Shown: positions 8,460 to 15,796 of the stretch, one piece after another
Position numbering within the stretch: the first letter of the stretch is position 1
Layout of the letters: each line of letters starts with the position of its first letter
NCBI GenBank assembly: GCA_947246355.1
Contig: CAMXQX010000006.1
Coordinates: 1-32,679, forward strand
From: an uncultured Bacillota bacterium
GTDB lineage: Bacteria > Bacillota_I > Bacilli_A > RF39 > UBA660
Direction of reading: 5' to 3'
DNA length: 32,679 bases
Made by a program: the position numbers and the translations under genes
The notes under the pieces: generated by a model
What the model was told of the DNA's origin: nothing
What the model saw: the letters and a program-made list of their open reading frames with translations, nothing else
Databases searched by the model: none

Positions 8460-9089
8460 TTAAAATAGAAAAAGAGGCAAAAGAACAGCCGTTGTATTGG
8501 CAGTCATATGAAATAATATCGGAATTCTTATACTTTTGTATTTTTCTCTCAGTAGCATCAAAATCGTGCCTAGGAAAAAGGCATAAATAATGGTAAGACC
8601 TGTATGAACAAAAGCAAATAACAGAGTTGTAAATAGCATCGCCCACTTGTGAGAACAAATTTTATCAAAACTTTCTAATATTTTACCTCTATACATGTAC
8701 TCTTCTAAAATTGGACCTAAAAGGCCTGTTTCAAGCACTAAATAAATATTGCAGTTAGAGAAAGTCGTATTCGTTATTTTATAAATAAGGATATTCATAA
8801 GACTAGAAAATAGAATTCCAAAGAGGATAAGAAATAAAATATCCTTCTTAGGAAAAGACTTTTTTTCTTCTTTTTCATAAAATAGAAATATACAAAAAAG
8901 AGTATAGAAAATAGATACAATATAAGATGTATTTTTAAATAAAGACGTTTCTAAAAGGGTATCCGTATTCATTTTAGTGATACCCTCTAAAAAAAGAGTT
9001 GCAAGAAGGATAACAGCCATATTTCCTATCCAAACAAAAGCCAACATCAAAATCATTTTCAATATTTCTCTCAACTTATTCACAATCAA
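8460..9089 (-). CDS. CPBP family intramembrane (CAAX-type) glutamic protease
   Basis: A 209-residue membrane protein with about six hydrophobic segments. All three CPBP motifs are visible in order: EEYMYR (EExxxR) near residues 127-132, FAFVH (FxxxH) near 157-161, and HMTAN (HxxxN) near 193-197. These place the catalytic Glu and His residues within the membrane. Members are prenyl-protein proteases in eukaryotes and, in Gram-positives, often take part in bacteriocin maturation, self-immunity or regulated proteolysis. The start codon is TTG, supported by AGGAAGG seven bases upstream. No other ATG near the N-terminus fits. Substrate is unknown; the secreted protein next door is a candidate only by position. 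Confidence 0.88.
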   Translation of the reverse strand: MIVNKLREILKMILMLAFVWIGNMAVILLATLFLEGITKMNTDTLLETSLFKNTSYIVSIFYTLFCIFLFYEKEEKKSFPKKDILFLILFGILFSSLMNILIYKITNTTFSNCNIYLVLETGLLGPILEEYMYRGKILESFDKICSHKWAMLFTTLLFAFVHTGLTIIYAFFLGTILMLLREKYKSIRIPILFHMTANTTAVLLPLFLF

Positions 9090-9115
9090 ATTCTTCCCTT
9101 CCTATCCTAACAGCA

Positions 9116-9144
9116 ATTATAACATAATCCATTTGAGGCTACAA
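9116..9144 (-). promoter_or_regulatory. Promoter of the CPBP protease gene
   Basis: On the minus strand TTGTAG (plus 9139-9144), 17 bases, then TATAAT (plus 9116-9121) with TGT just before it. It overlaps back to back with the promoter of the divergent UDG-superfamily gene. Confidence 0.65.
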
Positions 9145-9155
9145 TGCCTTATTTT

Positions 9156-9183
9156 CATGCTATAATGAAAAGGGTGAAAAAGT
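9156..9183 (+). promoter_or_regulatory. Extended -10 promoter and RBS of the UDG-superfamily gene
   Basis: CATGCTATAAT gives an extended -10 at 9158-9166 with a poor -35. Only about 17 bases separate the -10 and the ATG, and the AGGGTG at 9171 serves as the RBS, so the 5' leader is very short. Confidence 0.6.
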
Positions 9184-9855
9184 ATGCAATTAAAAGATTT
9201 AGAAAAAAACTACGACAAATTGCAAAAGAAATATGGAGCTAAGGAATTAAACTCCATTTATAATGGTGGATGTACCAAAAATCCAGATATTTGTTTTGTG
9301 TTTATGAATCCAACAGGAAGAAATGTAGCCTCATTAAAATCATGGAAAGGAATCCGTTCTCCTTGGCTAGGAACTAAAAATATATGGGATTTATTTTTCC
9401 CTTTGCATCTTCTTGATAAAGATATTTATACGAATATCAAATCGATAAAAGGAAGTGAGTGGAGTGAAGAATTTTCTTTAGAAGTATATCAAAATATAGA
9501 AAAACATAACATTTTTATTACCAACCTCGGAAAATGTACACAAGTAGATGCTAGAGAATTACCTAATTCCGTTTATCTAGAATACTTAGACTTACTAGAA
9601 AAAGAAATTGCCATTATTCAACCAAAAGTAATTGTTCTTTTTGGAAACCAAGTCAGTTCCATTGTTTTAAATGAAAAAATTTCTGTTTCCAAAGTACGTA
9701 AGCAATGTTTCTTAAAAGAGATAAATGGTCAAATCTATAAATTTTATTCCGTTTACTATCCTGTTGGAAATGGACGATTTAATCTAGATAAGGCAATAGA
9801 TGACATCCAGTGGATTATAGATACAGAACTAAAAAAAGTAGAAACTTCATCATAG
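9184..9855 (+). CDS. Uracil-DNA glycosylase superfamily protein
   Basis: A 223-residue soluble protein that looks like the UDG fold. FVFMNPTGRN near residue 40 fits the first active-site loop. IIQPKVIVLFGNQV near 140 fits the central strand and loop, and YYPVGNGRFN near 190 takes the place of the usual HPS loop. Families in this fold cut uracil or deaminated bases from DNA. The canonical GExPG and HPS motifs are not exact, and I do not see the CxxC pattern of iron-sulfur family 4/5 enzymes, so activity is uncertain. It is the only plus-strand gene between spoVB and the right end and is transcribed alone. Confidence 0.7.
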   Translation: MQLKDLEKNYDKLQKKYGAKELNSIYNGGCTKNPDICFVFMNPTGRNVASLKSWKGIRSPWLGTKNIWDLFFPLHLLDKDIYTNIKSIKGSEWSEEFSLEVYQNIEKHNIFITNLGKCTQVDARELPNSVYLEYLDLLEKEIAIIQPKVIVLFGNQVSSIVLNEKISVSKVRKQCFLKEINGQIYKFYSVYYPVGNGRFNLDKAIDDIQWIIDTELKKVETSS

Positions 9856-9872
9856 CTTTTCTACTTTTTTTA
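9831..9872 (+). terminator. Terminator overlapping the 3' end of the UDG-superfamily gene
   Basis: A 13-bp stem (AAAAAAGTAGAAA / TTTCTACTTTTTT) encloses a short loop that contains the TAG stop codon, and the right arm ends in a T run. The left arm is still coding sequence. Confidence 0.85.
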
Positions 9873-9875
9873 TTA

Positions 9876-9912
9876 CCAAAAAGCAAATGCATATTCTCCC
9901 ATTATTTGCTAA
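9876..9912 (-). terminator. Likely terminator of the 274-residue protein gene
   Basis: On the minus strand AGCAAAT and ATTTGCT pair around a 15-base loop and are followed by TTTTT. It begins about 20 bases after the stop. The long loop makes the call moderate. Confidence 0.55.
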
Positions 9913-9931
9913 AAAAATATTAATACGCTTA

Positions 9932-10756
9932 TTATTTTAATCTTTCTTTACAAATTTTTGTGTTCTGTTTTTTAGAATGATATAGTCTCTTTTCTACATA
10001 AATATATAATTGTAATTTAATTTTTAACATAAAATTATATTTTTTACAAGCGTTTTCTATGGCTTCATGTAAATTTTCTTCCGCAACCATATTTAATAAA
10101 GCATATAATTGACTTAACAGTTCTTGCTGTTTCATTTGGATATAAATCTCATTGGCCATATGTAGGGTTGTCATTGTGCGTAGGTCTTGCTCATCCAACA
10201 GGTCACTTCCATATTTTCTAACTTTTTCTACACCTTCAATAGATAATATATTGATATCATTTATCTCTATATAATCGTCTAATTTTAAAAATAACCATAA
10301 ATGTTTTTCACTAAAATTCTTCCAATCAATTTGAGATAAACTACTTTCGAAATCATCATCCTTGTTTGTAATATTCATCTTAAGTAAGTGTTCTTCTTCC
10401 TTTTGCGTTTCCATTTCTACTCTACTACCACTATTCTGAAATACTTCCTTTATAAACCTTTGTGCGGCTTCTTGAAGCACATCAAATTGAAATGTTGGTT
10501 GTAACTCACTATATTTTTTTTGAAATGCCCGTAGCATAGTACCACATTTCCAATTTTGAGCAATATCTAAATAAAGTGGATCCATACCATTCATATTTTC
10601 AAAATCTTCTTTTGTATATTTTCCTTCCTCTAAAACTTTTTTTCCAATCTTTTTCATTTCTGTATAAACATTTTCTTTCAATTGTTGCAAAGCAGATTGA
10701 AACGCATCTCTTTGCATTTCCCCTTTTTCTATAATTTTTTCTATATCTGTATACAT
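9932..10756 (-). CDS. Conserved-looking protein of unknown function, helical and soluble
   Basis: I do not recognise this 274-residue protein. It has no signal peptide or membrane segment. It is rich in Glu, Lys, Gln and Met and is predicted to be mostly helical: a coiled-coil-like start (MYTDIEKIIEKGEMQRDAFQ), an acidic middle (EMETQKEEEH) and a basic C-terminal end. Cys pairs and enzyme motifs are absent. The start is supported by a GGGGAG about 9 bases upstream and a strong promoter. It is a single-gene transcription unit with its own terminator, between the UDG-like and DUF362 genes, so context does not help. Confidence 0.7.
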   Translation of the reverse strand: MYTDIEKIIEKGEMQRDAFQSALQQLKENVYTEMKKIGKKVLEEGKYTKEDFENMNGMDPLYLDIAQNWKCGTMLRAFQKKYSELQPTFQFDVLQEAAQRFIKEVFQNSGSRVEMETQKEEEHLLKMNITNKDDDFESSLSQIDWKNFSEKHLWLFLKLDDYIEINDINILSIEGVEKVRKYGSDLLDEQDLRTMTTLHMANEIYIQMKQQELLSQLYALLNMVAEENLHEAIENACKKYNFMLKIKLQLYIYVEKRLYHSKKQNTKICKERLK

Positions 10757-10787
10757 ATTTCCATACTCCCCTTTCTTTTAAAAGGAT

Positions 10788-10815
10788 ATTATAGCATATT
10801 TCTCTTGCTTGTCAA
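10788..10815 (-). promoter_or_regulatory. Strong sigma-A promoter of the 274-residue protein gene
   Basis: On the minus strand a perfect TTGACA (plus 10810-10815), a 16-base spacer and a perfect TATAAT (plus 10788-10793) preceded by TGC. Both consensus hexamers and the extended -10 are present, so it should be one of the strongest promoters in the window. Confidence 0.85.
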
Positions 10816-10820
10816 ATTAC

Positions 10821-10847
10821 AAAAAAAGCGTAACAAAACGCTTTTTA
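10821..10847 (-). terminator. Intrinsic terminator of the DUF362 gene
   Basis: On the minus strand AAAAAGCG, an 8-base loop, CGCTTTTTTT. The left arm includes the TAA stop codon, so the gene ends inside the terminator. Confidence 0.9.
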
Positions 10848-11726
10848 ATCGATAGAAATCAGTTCATATTCTCTTGTTCCAAATCCAAGGTCACTTGCTG
10901 CTTCAATGGTATGTATTCCATGTCTTGATTCAATTCTCTCTACGAAATGGTCTCTTCCTTCCTCTTTTGAGTTATAAACCAAATCAATACAAGCCTGGTC
11001 TATAGCAATAGGGTCAGTCGATGCTAGAATGCCAATATCTTTCATACAAGGATCTTCTGCAACTGCACAACAATCACAATCCACAGACAGATTACTCATG
11101 ATATTGATATAAACAATTTTATCCTTCAATAATTGTACGACAGAGGAAGCTGCATCTGCCATCGCTTCTAAAAATTGCATTTGGTCTACTTGAAACATTT
11201 CTTCAAAAGTACCATTTTCATTTCCAATACAATGAATATAAGACTTTCCATGAGAAGAGGCAACACCAATTGACAATTGCTTTAAAGCTCCACCATATCC
11301 GCCCATAGGATGCCCTTTAAAATGAGATAATACTAGCATTGAATCATAGTTATCTATATTTTTACCTATATAATTTTTTTGAATAACTTTCCCATTTGGA
11401 ATTTCTAATACTTTATCAGGCCCTTCTGCGTCCATTATATCAACCGAAAAATACTGACTCCATCCATGCTTTTCCATTAATTTCTCATGTTTTTCTGTTG
11501 TATTTCTCTCTCCTTCATAAGCTGTATTGCACTCTACTACGGTTCCCCCTACATATTCTATCATATCTTTAAAATACGCAGGATGTAAAAAGTTTTGATT
11601 CCCTTCTTCTCCTGAATGTACCTTTACAGCTACTTTTCCTTCCAATTTCTTTCCTACTTTGTCATAAATTTTCACTAAACTTCCACTTGATAAATTCTTT
11701 GTAAAGTAAACCTTCGCTTTTTCCAT
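10845..11726 (-). CDS. DUF362 family protein (no ferredoxin insert)
   Basis: This 293-residue cytosolic protein belongs to DUF362. It shows KVAVKVHSGEEGN near the start, LSHFKGHPMGGYGGALKQL in the middle, a Cys-rich VDCDCCAVAEDPCMKDIG and the highly conserved ILASTDPIAIDQACIDLV towards the end. Many DUF362 proteins carry a 2x[4Fe-4S] ferredoxin domain. That insert is absent here, leaving only the CDCC...C cluster as possible metal ligands. The biochemical role of the family is not established. I start at the nineteenth codon of the ORF, where AAAAGGAG precedes the ATG; the earlier ATG overlaps the promoter. It is transcribed alone. Confidence 0.88.
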   Translation of the reverse strand: MEKAKVYFTKNLSSGSLVKIYDKVGKKLEGKVAVKVHSGEEGNQNFLHPAYFKDMIEYVGGTVVECNTAYEGERNTTEKHEKLMEKHGWSQYFSVDIMDAEGPDKVLEIPNGKVIQKNYIGKNIDNYDSMLVLSHFKGHPMGGYGGALKQLSIGVASSHGKSYIHCIGNENGTFEEMFQVDQMQFLEAMADAASSVVQLLKDKIVYINIMSNLSVDCDCCAVAEDPCMKDIGILASTDPIAIDQACIDLVYNSKEEGRDHFVERIESRHGIHTIEAASDLGFGTREYELISID

Positions 11727-11750
11727 TTTCTCTTCTCCTTTTCTGATTTT

Positions 11751-11759
11751 ATTATAGCA
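11751..11759 (-). promoter_or_regulatory. Extended -10 promoter of the DUF362 gene
   Basis: On the minus strand TGCTATAAT lies 25 bases ahead of the chosen ATG; the -35 region (TGTTTG at 17 bases) is poor. Its place inside the longer ORF supports the downstream start. Confidence 0.65.
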
Positions 11760-11828
11760 TACATTTTTTTGCCCAAACATAGAGATATTAATAAGAAGGA
11801 TTGGTCTATAAAGGATATCTACTCCTTT

Positions 11829-13814
11829 TTAATCTAAATCCTCGCTTTTTTTAAGAAGTTCTTTTAAAACAAAATTATTTTTAAATTCTTCACTTTTGTA
11901 ATAGGCACAGGCATCTTCTTTCGCATGTTTTAAAATAGAAAAATCTTCTTTAAAATTGGCAAGTTTAAACACTTGGGTACCACTTTGTCTGCTTCCAAAC
12001 AAATCTCCACTTCCGCGAAGACGAAAATCTTCTTCACTAATTTTAAATCCATCGTTTGTTTTGGTAAGAACAGAAAGTCTTTCGGTTTCATAATTGCTAA
12101 TTAAGATGCAATAAGACTGTAAATCACTACGTCCTACCCGTCCTCTTAATTGATGAAGCGCAGAAAGTCCAAACCGATAACTGTCAAAAATAACCATCAT
12201 CGTCGCATTGGCTACATTGATGCCAACTTCAATCACCGTCGTACTAATTAGGATATCAATGCTTCCTTCTTGAAAAGCATTCATGACTTCTTCTTTTTCT
12301 TTGGCTTTCATCTTACCATGTAAAACGCCTATTTTATAATACTTTCCAAAAGCTCGATTCATTTTTTTCTCTAATGTATAAACATTCTCTAAATCGATTT
12401 TATCACTTTCTTCTACTAAAGGGGCAATCACATATATTTGATGGTTTTGCTTTAATTCTTCTAACATTCGTGTCAATACTTCTTTTAAATCCTCTTCTTT
12501 TTTTAAAAGAGTAATAATTTCTTTTCTACCACTGGGAGGAGATGCAATACTCGAAATATCCATATCACCATAAATGGTTAAAGCATAGGTTCTTGGAATC
12601 GGTGTGGCACTCATATAAAGTACATCAGGTGTAATGCCTTTGTTTTTTAAACTTCCTCTTTGGTTGACTCCGAATCGATGCTGCTCATCTGTAATCACAA
12701 GTCCTAAATTATTGTAAATGACATCATCTGTAAATAATGCATGGGTTCCAATGATCATATCTACTTCTTTATTGGCAATTTTTTCTAAAATTTCTCTTCG
12801 TTCTTTACTTTTCATCTTCCCCGTTAATAAGGCCACATGGACATCAAAAGAAGAAAGAAGATTCAAAACTGTATCATAGTGTTGGTGTGCTAAAATCTCA
12901 GTAGGAGCCATTAAACAACTTTGGTACCCACTTAAATAATTCATGTACATGCTAAGAATCGCAACGATGGTTTTCCCACTTCCTACATCTCCTTGCAAAA
13001 GACGATTCATTCTTTTTTCAGAAGATAAATCTTTATAAATCTCTTCTATACTTTTTCTTTGATCTACAGTAAGAGAAAAAGGCAAAGACTGGATGACTTC
13101 TTCGACTTTTGTAAAAGCAATACTTCTTTTTAACCCTATTTTCATCATTTTATTTTCTTTTAATTCTGTCATTTTCATCATAAAAAGGAAGAGTTCTTCA
13201 TATTTAGCCCGGCGAAGAGCCTGTTTTAATTTCTGTTGACTTGTTGGATGATGTATTTCTAAAATGCTTTCCTTTTTGGACAGTAAATGATACTTTTCGA
13301 CATATTCTTTAGGAATAAAATCAATAGGATAAACGTCTTTTTTCAGTGCTTGATCAATAAACTGTGCTATTTTCATAGAGGATATTCCATTCGTTGTATG
13401 GTAGACGGGTTCTATGCTTTCTTTTAAAATAGGTCCAAAGCGTATTTCGGACGCAACTATTGTTTTTACATGTTTATCTATTTTTCCAAAAATAGTAAGA
13501 CAAGAGCCTACTTTTATGGATTGTTTTAAATAAGAACGATTAAAAATAACTATATTTAAAATATGTGTTTCCGTTTGCAATGGAAAAGAAATTTTACTTA
13601 AGTTTTTATAAATGTAAAAAATTTTAGGCACACCCGCTACTACCCCATCGATAATAACAAATGCATCCCTTAATTCTTTTAAATTGCTCTTTTTGATCAA
13701 ATCATACCGAAAAGGATAATATTCAAGTAAATCTGCTTCATTTTCAATTCCTAATTTTTTAAGTAATAAAAGCGATTTTTCGCCAATTCCTTTCATTTCC
13801 CTTAAGTCTGTCAT
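11829..13814 (-). CDS. recG: ATP-dependent DNA helicase RecG
   Basis: RecG, 661 residues, near the family length (about 680). It remodels stalled replication forks and Holliday junctions. An N-terminal helix-hairpin and wedge/OB domain (about 1-170, GIGEKSLLLLKKLG at the start) is followed by the superfamily 2 helicase core: Walker A LLQGDVGSGKT, DEQH box ITDEQHRFGV, SATPIPRT, then DSYRFGLSALHQLRGRVGRSDLQSYC and the RecG-specific C-terminal RLRGSGDLFGSRQSG. All motifs appear intact. The RBS is AGAGGTG. It follows an unknown 156-residue gene, and its promoter overlaps the stop codon of that gene. Confidence 0.97.
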   Translation of the reverse strand: MTDLREMKGIGEKSLLLLKKLGIENEADLLEYYPFRYDLIKKSNLKELRDAFVIIDGVVAGVPKIFYIYKNLSKISFPLQTETHILNIVIFNRSYLKQSIKVGSCLTIFGKIDKHVKTIVASEIRFGPILKESIEPVYHTTNGISSMKIAQFIDQALKKDVYPIDFIPKEYVEKYHLLSKKESILEIHHPTSQQKLKQALRRAKYEELFLFMMKMTELKENKMMKIGLKRSIAFTKVEEVIQSLPFSLTVDQRKSIEEIYKDLSSEKRMNRLLQGDVGSGKTIVAILSMYMNYLSGYQSCLMAPTEILAHQHYDTVLNLLSSFDVHVALLTGKMKSKERREILEKIANKEVDMIIGTHALFTDDVIYNNLGLVITDEQHRFGVNQRGSLKNKGITPDVLYMSATPIPRTYALTIYGDMDISSIASPPSGRKEIITLLKKEEDLKEVLTRMLEELKQNHQIYVIAPLVEESDKIDLENVYTLEKKMNRAFGKYYKIGVLHGKMKAKEKEEVMNAFQEGSIDILISTTVIEVGINVANATMMVIFDSYRFGLSALHQLRGRVGRSDLQSYCILISNYETERLSVLTKTNDGFKISEEDFRLRGSGDLFGSRQSGTQVFKLANFKEDFSILKHAKEDACAYYKSEEFKNNFVLKELLKKSEDLD

Positions 13815-13831
13815 AGAGCACCTCTATTCCT

Positions 13832-13860
13832 ATTATAGAAAACATTTGTTTGTCTGTCAA
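13832..13860 (-). promoter_or_regulatory. Consensus promoter of recG, overlapping the upstream stop codon
   Basis: On the minus strand TTGACA (plus 13855-13860), a 17-base spacer, TATAAT (plus 13832-13837). The TGA inside TTGACA is the stop codon of the upstream 156-residue ORF. Confidence 0.85.
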
Positions 13861-14327
13861 CCGACTAATTTATTTTTTTCTTTGAAAAGGAATGGTTTTT
13901 TATAATGAATACAATCTACGTATTCTAATAACTGATCCATGTTTATATTCTTTTCTGCCTTTAGATAGTACTTATCCTTCCAAAAATAAATCTCATTTTT
14001 TTTTAATATATCCTTGGGAAGTACTAGAATATCTTCAATCTCATAAAGAAATTCTTCTTCAATAAGTTCAATTCGTAAATCAATTTCACCATCAAAATAA
14101 TCAAAATAGTCCAATCGATCGCCATCAATTTCTAAAATAAGTCCATAGAGAGTATCGCTGTAAGCCCTCACTTCATAAAATCCTTGTACTTCTATAGCAT
14201 AATTATATTTTAATTTTAAAAGAATATTTTTTAAATCCTTTTCTACCTCTTCCATAGTATTAAAGTCAATATGAATGTTTGGTAAATAAAGAATCATATC
14301 TTTTTTAGAGTTCATCTCAACTTTCAT
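13857..14327 (-). CDS. Acidic protein of unknown function
   Basis: I do not recognise this 156-residue protein. It is acidic, has no membrane segment or signal peptide, and contains alternating hydrophobic stretches (YAIEVQGFYEVRAY, LDYFDYFDGEIDLRIELIEEEF) that suggest an alpha/beta fold. The first ATG is preceded by AGGTGAT. Length, codon use and the RBS support a real gene, as does its clean fit between the engB terminator and the recG promoter. Its stop codon forms part of the recG -35 box, which points to a long-standing junction. Confidence 0.65.
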   Translation of the reverse strand: MKVEMNSKKDMILYLPNIHIDFNTMEEVEKDLKNILLKLKYNYAIEVQGFYEVRAYSDTLYGLILEIDGDRLDYFDYFDGEIDLRIELIEEEFLYEIEDILVLPKDILKKNEIYFWKDKYYLKAEKNINMDQLLEYVDCIHYKKPFLFKEKNKLVG

Positions 14328-14350
14328 GAAATCACCTATTATTAGTGTAT

Positions 14351-14383
14351 GAAAAAAGAATTATTTATCGCCTAAATAATTCT
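14351..14383 (-). terminator. Intrinsic terminator overlapping the end of engB
   Basis: On the minus strand AGAATTATTT and AAATAATTCT form a perfect 10-bp stem with a 7-base loop followed by TTTTTT. The left arm and loop contain the last engB codons and stop. Confidence 0.85.
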
Positions 14384-14953
14384 CTCTATTTTTTCTTGAA
14401 TCTCTGATTTTCCTGTCTTGGTTACATTGGAAAACACCACAAAGTCATCCCCTACTCCTAATTCTAAATCAGCCAATATAACATTTCTTTGCATTTGATG
14501 TTTTGTAATTCCTACTTTATCGGATTTGGTTGCAACAATCGTAACAGGAAGCTTGTAATATTTTAAAAAATTATACATCATGATATCATCTTCAGAAGGC
14601 TTATGGCGAAAATCAATTAACATAAACACTTGTTTTAAGTTATCTCTGCTAATTAAATAGTCCTCCATCATCAAGCCAAACTTTTTATGTTTTTCCTTGC
14701 TTAAATTGGCATATCCATATCCTGGTGCATCTACCAAATAAAAACGTTCATTGACCAAATAAAAGTTAATGGTTTGTGTCTTTCCTGGACTAGCGCTTGT
14801 TCGAGCATAATTCTTACGATTAATTAGTGTATTGATAAAACTACTTTTCCCAACATTGCTTCTTCCTACCAGTAAAAATTCTGGCAAATTGTCGGTTGGG
14901 TACTGACTACGTCTTACCGCACTCATTTTTAAATCTACTGAATTTATTTTCAT
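14372..14953 (-). CDS. engB: Ribosome biogenesis GTPase EngB (YsxC/YihA)
   Basis: EngB is a 193-residue GTPase needed for late assembly of the 50S subunit. G-motifs in order: G1 GRSNVGKSS, G2 region ASPGKTQTINFY, G3 DAPGYGYA, G4 ATKSDK and a G5-like SNVTKTG. The family has a typical length of about 195. The start is backed by AGAGGTG before the ATG. It has its own extended -10 promoter and an overlapping terminator, so it is probably transcribed alone; the usual neighbours lonA and clpX are not here. Confidence 0.96.
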   Translation of the reverse strand: MKINSVDLKMSAVRRSQYPTDNLPEFLLVGRSNVGKSSFINTLINRKNYARTSASPGKTQTINFYLVNERFYLVDAPGYGYANLSKEKHKKFGLMMEDYLISRDNLKQVFMLIDFRHKPSEDDIMMYNFLKYYKLPVTIVATKSDKVGITKHQMQRNVILADLELGVGDDFVVFSNVTKTGKSEIQEKIERII

Positions 14954-14979
14954 GCATACACCTCTTTTTTATGTACTTC

Positions 14980-14988
14980 ATTATAACA
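14980..14988 (-). promoter_or_regulatory. Extended -10 promoter of engB
   Basis: On the minus strand TGTTATAAT lies about 27 bases upstream of the engB ATG, with no good -35. Confidence 0.6.
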
Positions 14989-15011
14989 TACTTAAAATCG
15001 TTTGGCTAGTT

Positions 15012-15518
15012 TTATTTTGTTTTTGCCAAAATCTCTTTTTGCCTTTCTATTTCTTGATAAAAAAGTTCTATTCCATCCTGTACTGCCACTCCCCTTTGCT
15101 CTTCTAAATCTTTTAATTTTGTAAAATATACCTTATAAGGTATATTAGTATCTATTCTATAGATACTAACTCCAAAAAAAGAGGGATGGTGGTAAAAATC
15201 TTTTTCAAAGGTAGATTTCAGTCTTTCAAACGATTCTATCTGTTTTCTACTTAACTTCTCAGGTAAATAAAGAAAACCTGCATACTTGCCATCAATCTTT
15301 CCAGCATTGAGTAACAATGCTATATTTCTTTTGGCAAGTTCTAGAGCAAAACCTTCCACAGAAAAATTTGGAGGTAATTCCATTTGATTTTCATCAAAGA
15401 ATTCCTTTAGCAAATCAATATGTTGCTTTACGTCACCATGCTTTGTCTTTGTAACTATTTCCCCATCAAGGTCACTCTCTTTTCCATAAAAAAACCACAA
15501 TAAATCAGAAATATTCAT
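15012..15518 (-). CDS. Protein of unknown function, third gene of an unknown operon
   Basis: I do not recognise this 168-residue protein. It is soluble, with no signal or membrane segment and a helical C-terminus rich in Glu and Lys. The segment AGKIDGKYAGFLYLPEKLS in the middle could be a beta-hairpin. The start has GAGAGGT as RBS. It lies 20 bases after the 85-residue gene and is most likely cotranscribed with it and the 483-residue gene from the promoter near 17267. Confidence 0.65.
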   Translation of the reverse strand: MNISDLLWFFYGKESDLDGEIVTKTKHGDVKQHIDLLKEFFDENQMELPPNFSVEGFALELAKRNIALLLNAGKIDGKYAGFLYLPEKLSRKQIESFERLKSTFEKDFYHHPSFFGVSIYRIDTNIPYKVYFTKLKDLEEQRGVAVQDGIELFYQEIERQKEILAKTK

Positions 15519-15538
15519 AAAATATACCTCTCTTTGTA

Positions 15539-15796
15539 TTAACCTTCTATCTCGAACTCAAATTTTGTCTTTATATATACATTTGGTGCGATTAATTTTT
15601 CATAAATGGATGGAATTTCTTTCTTTAAAAAATCCAAATCCTCCAAAATAGAATAAGCTGTATCTTTTTTTATATGAAAAAAGCAATCATCTTCGATAAG
15701 TATTTCTTTAATCAATTGGTATTTTTCCAAATCATCTATACTACAAAGGCTAATTTTTTTATCGGTTATTTTTCTTAATTGTTCTAATAATTCCAT
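15539..15796 (-). CDS. Small protein of unknown function, second gene of an unknown operon
   Basis: An 85-residue soluble acidic protein that I do not recognise, with a helical N-terminal half (MELLEQLRKITDKKIS) and no motifs. Its start overlaps the end of the 483-residue gene by 13 bases. The GGAGG ribosome binding site lies inside that gene's last codons, so the two are probably translationally coupled. This coupling, with good codon content, supports it as a real gene rather than a chance ORF. Confidence 0.65.
   Translation of the reverse strand: MELLEQLRKITDKKISLCSIDDLEKYQLIKEILIEDDCFFHIKKDTAYSILEDLDFLKKEIPSIYEKLIAPNVYIKTKFEFEIEG

Noticed and set aside
11805-11830. AAAGGA/TCCTTT hairpin as the recG terminator
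   Set aside because: The stem is only 6 bp and the following bases (TATAGACC) are not a T run.
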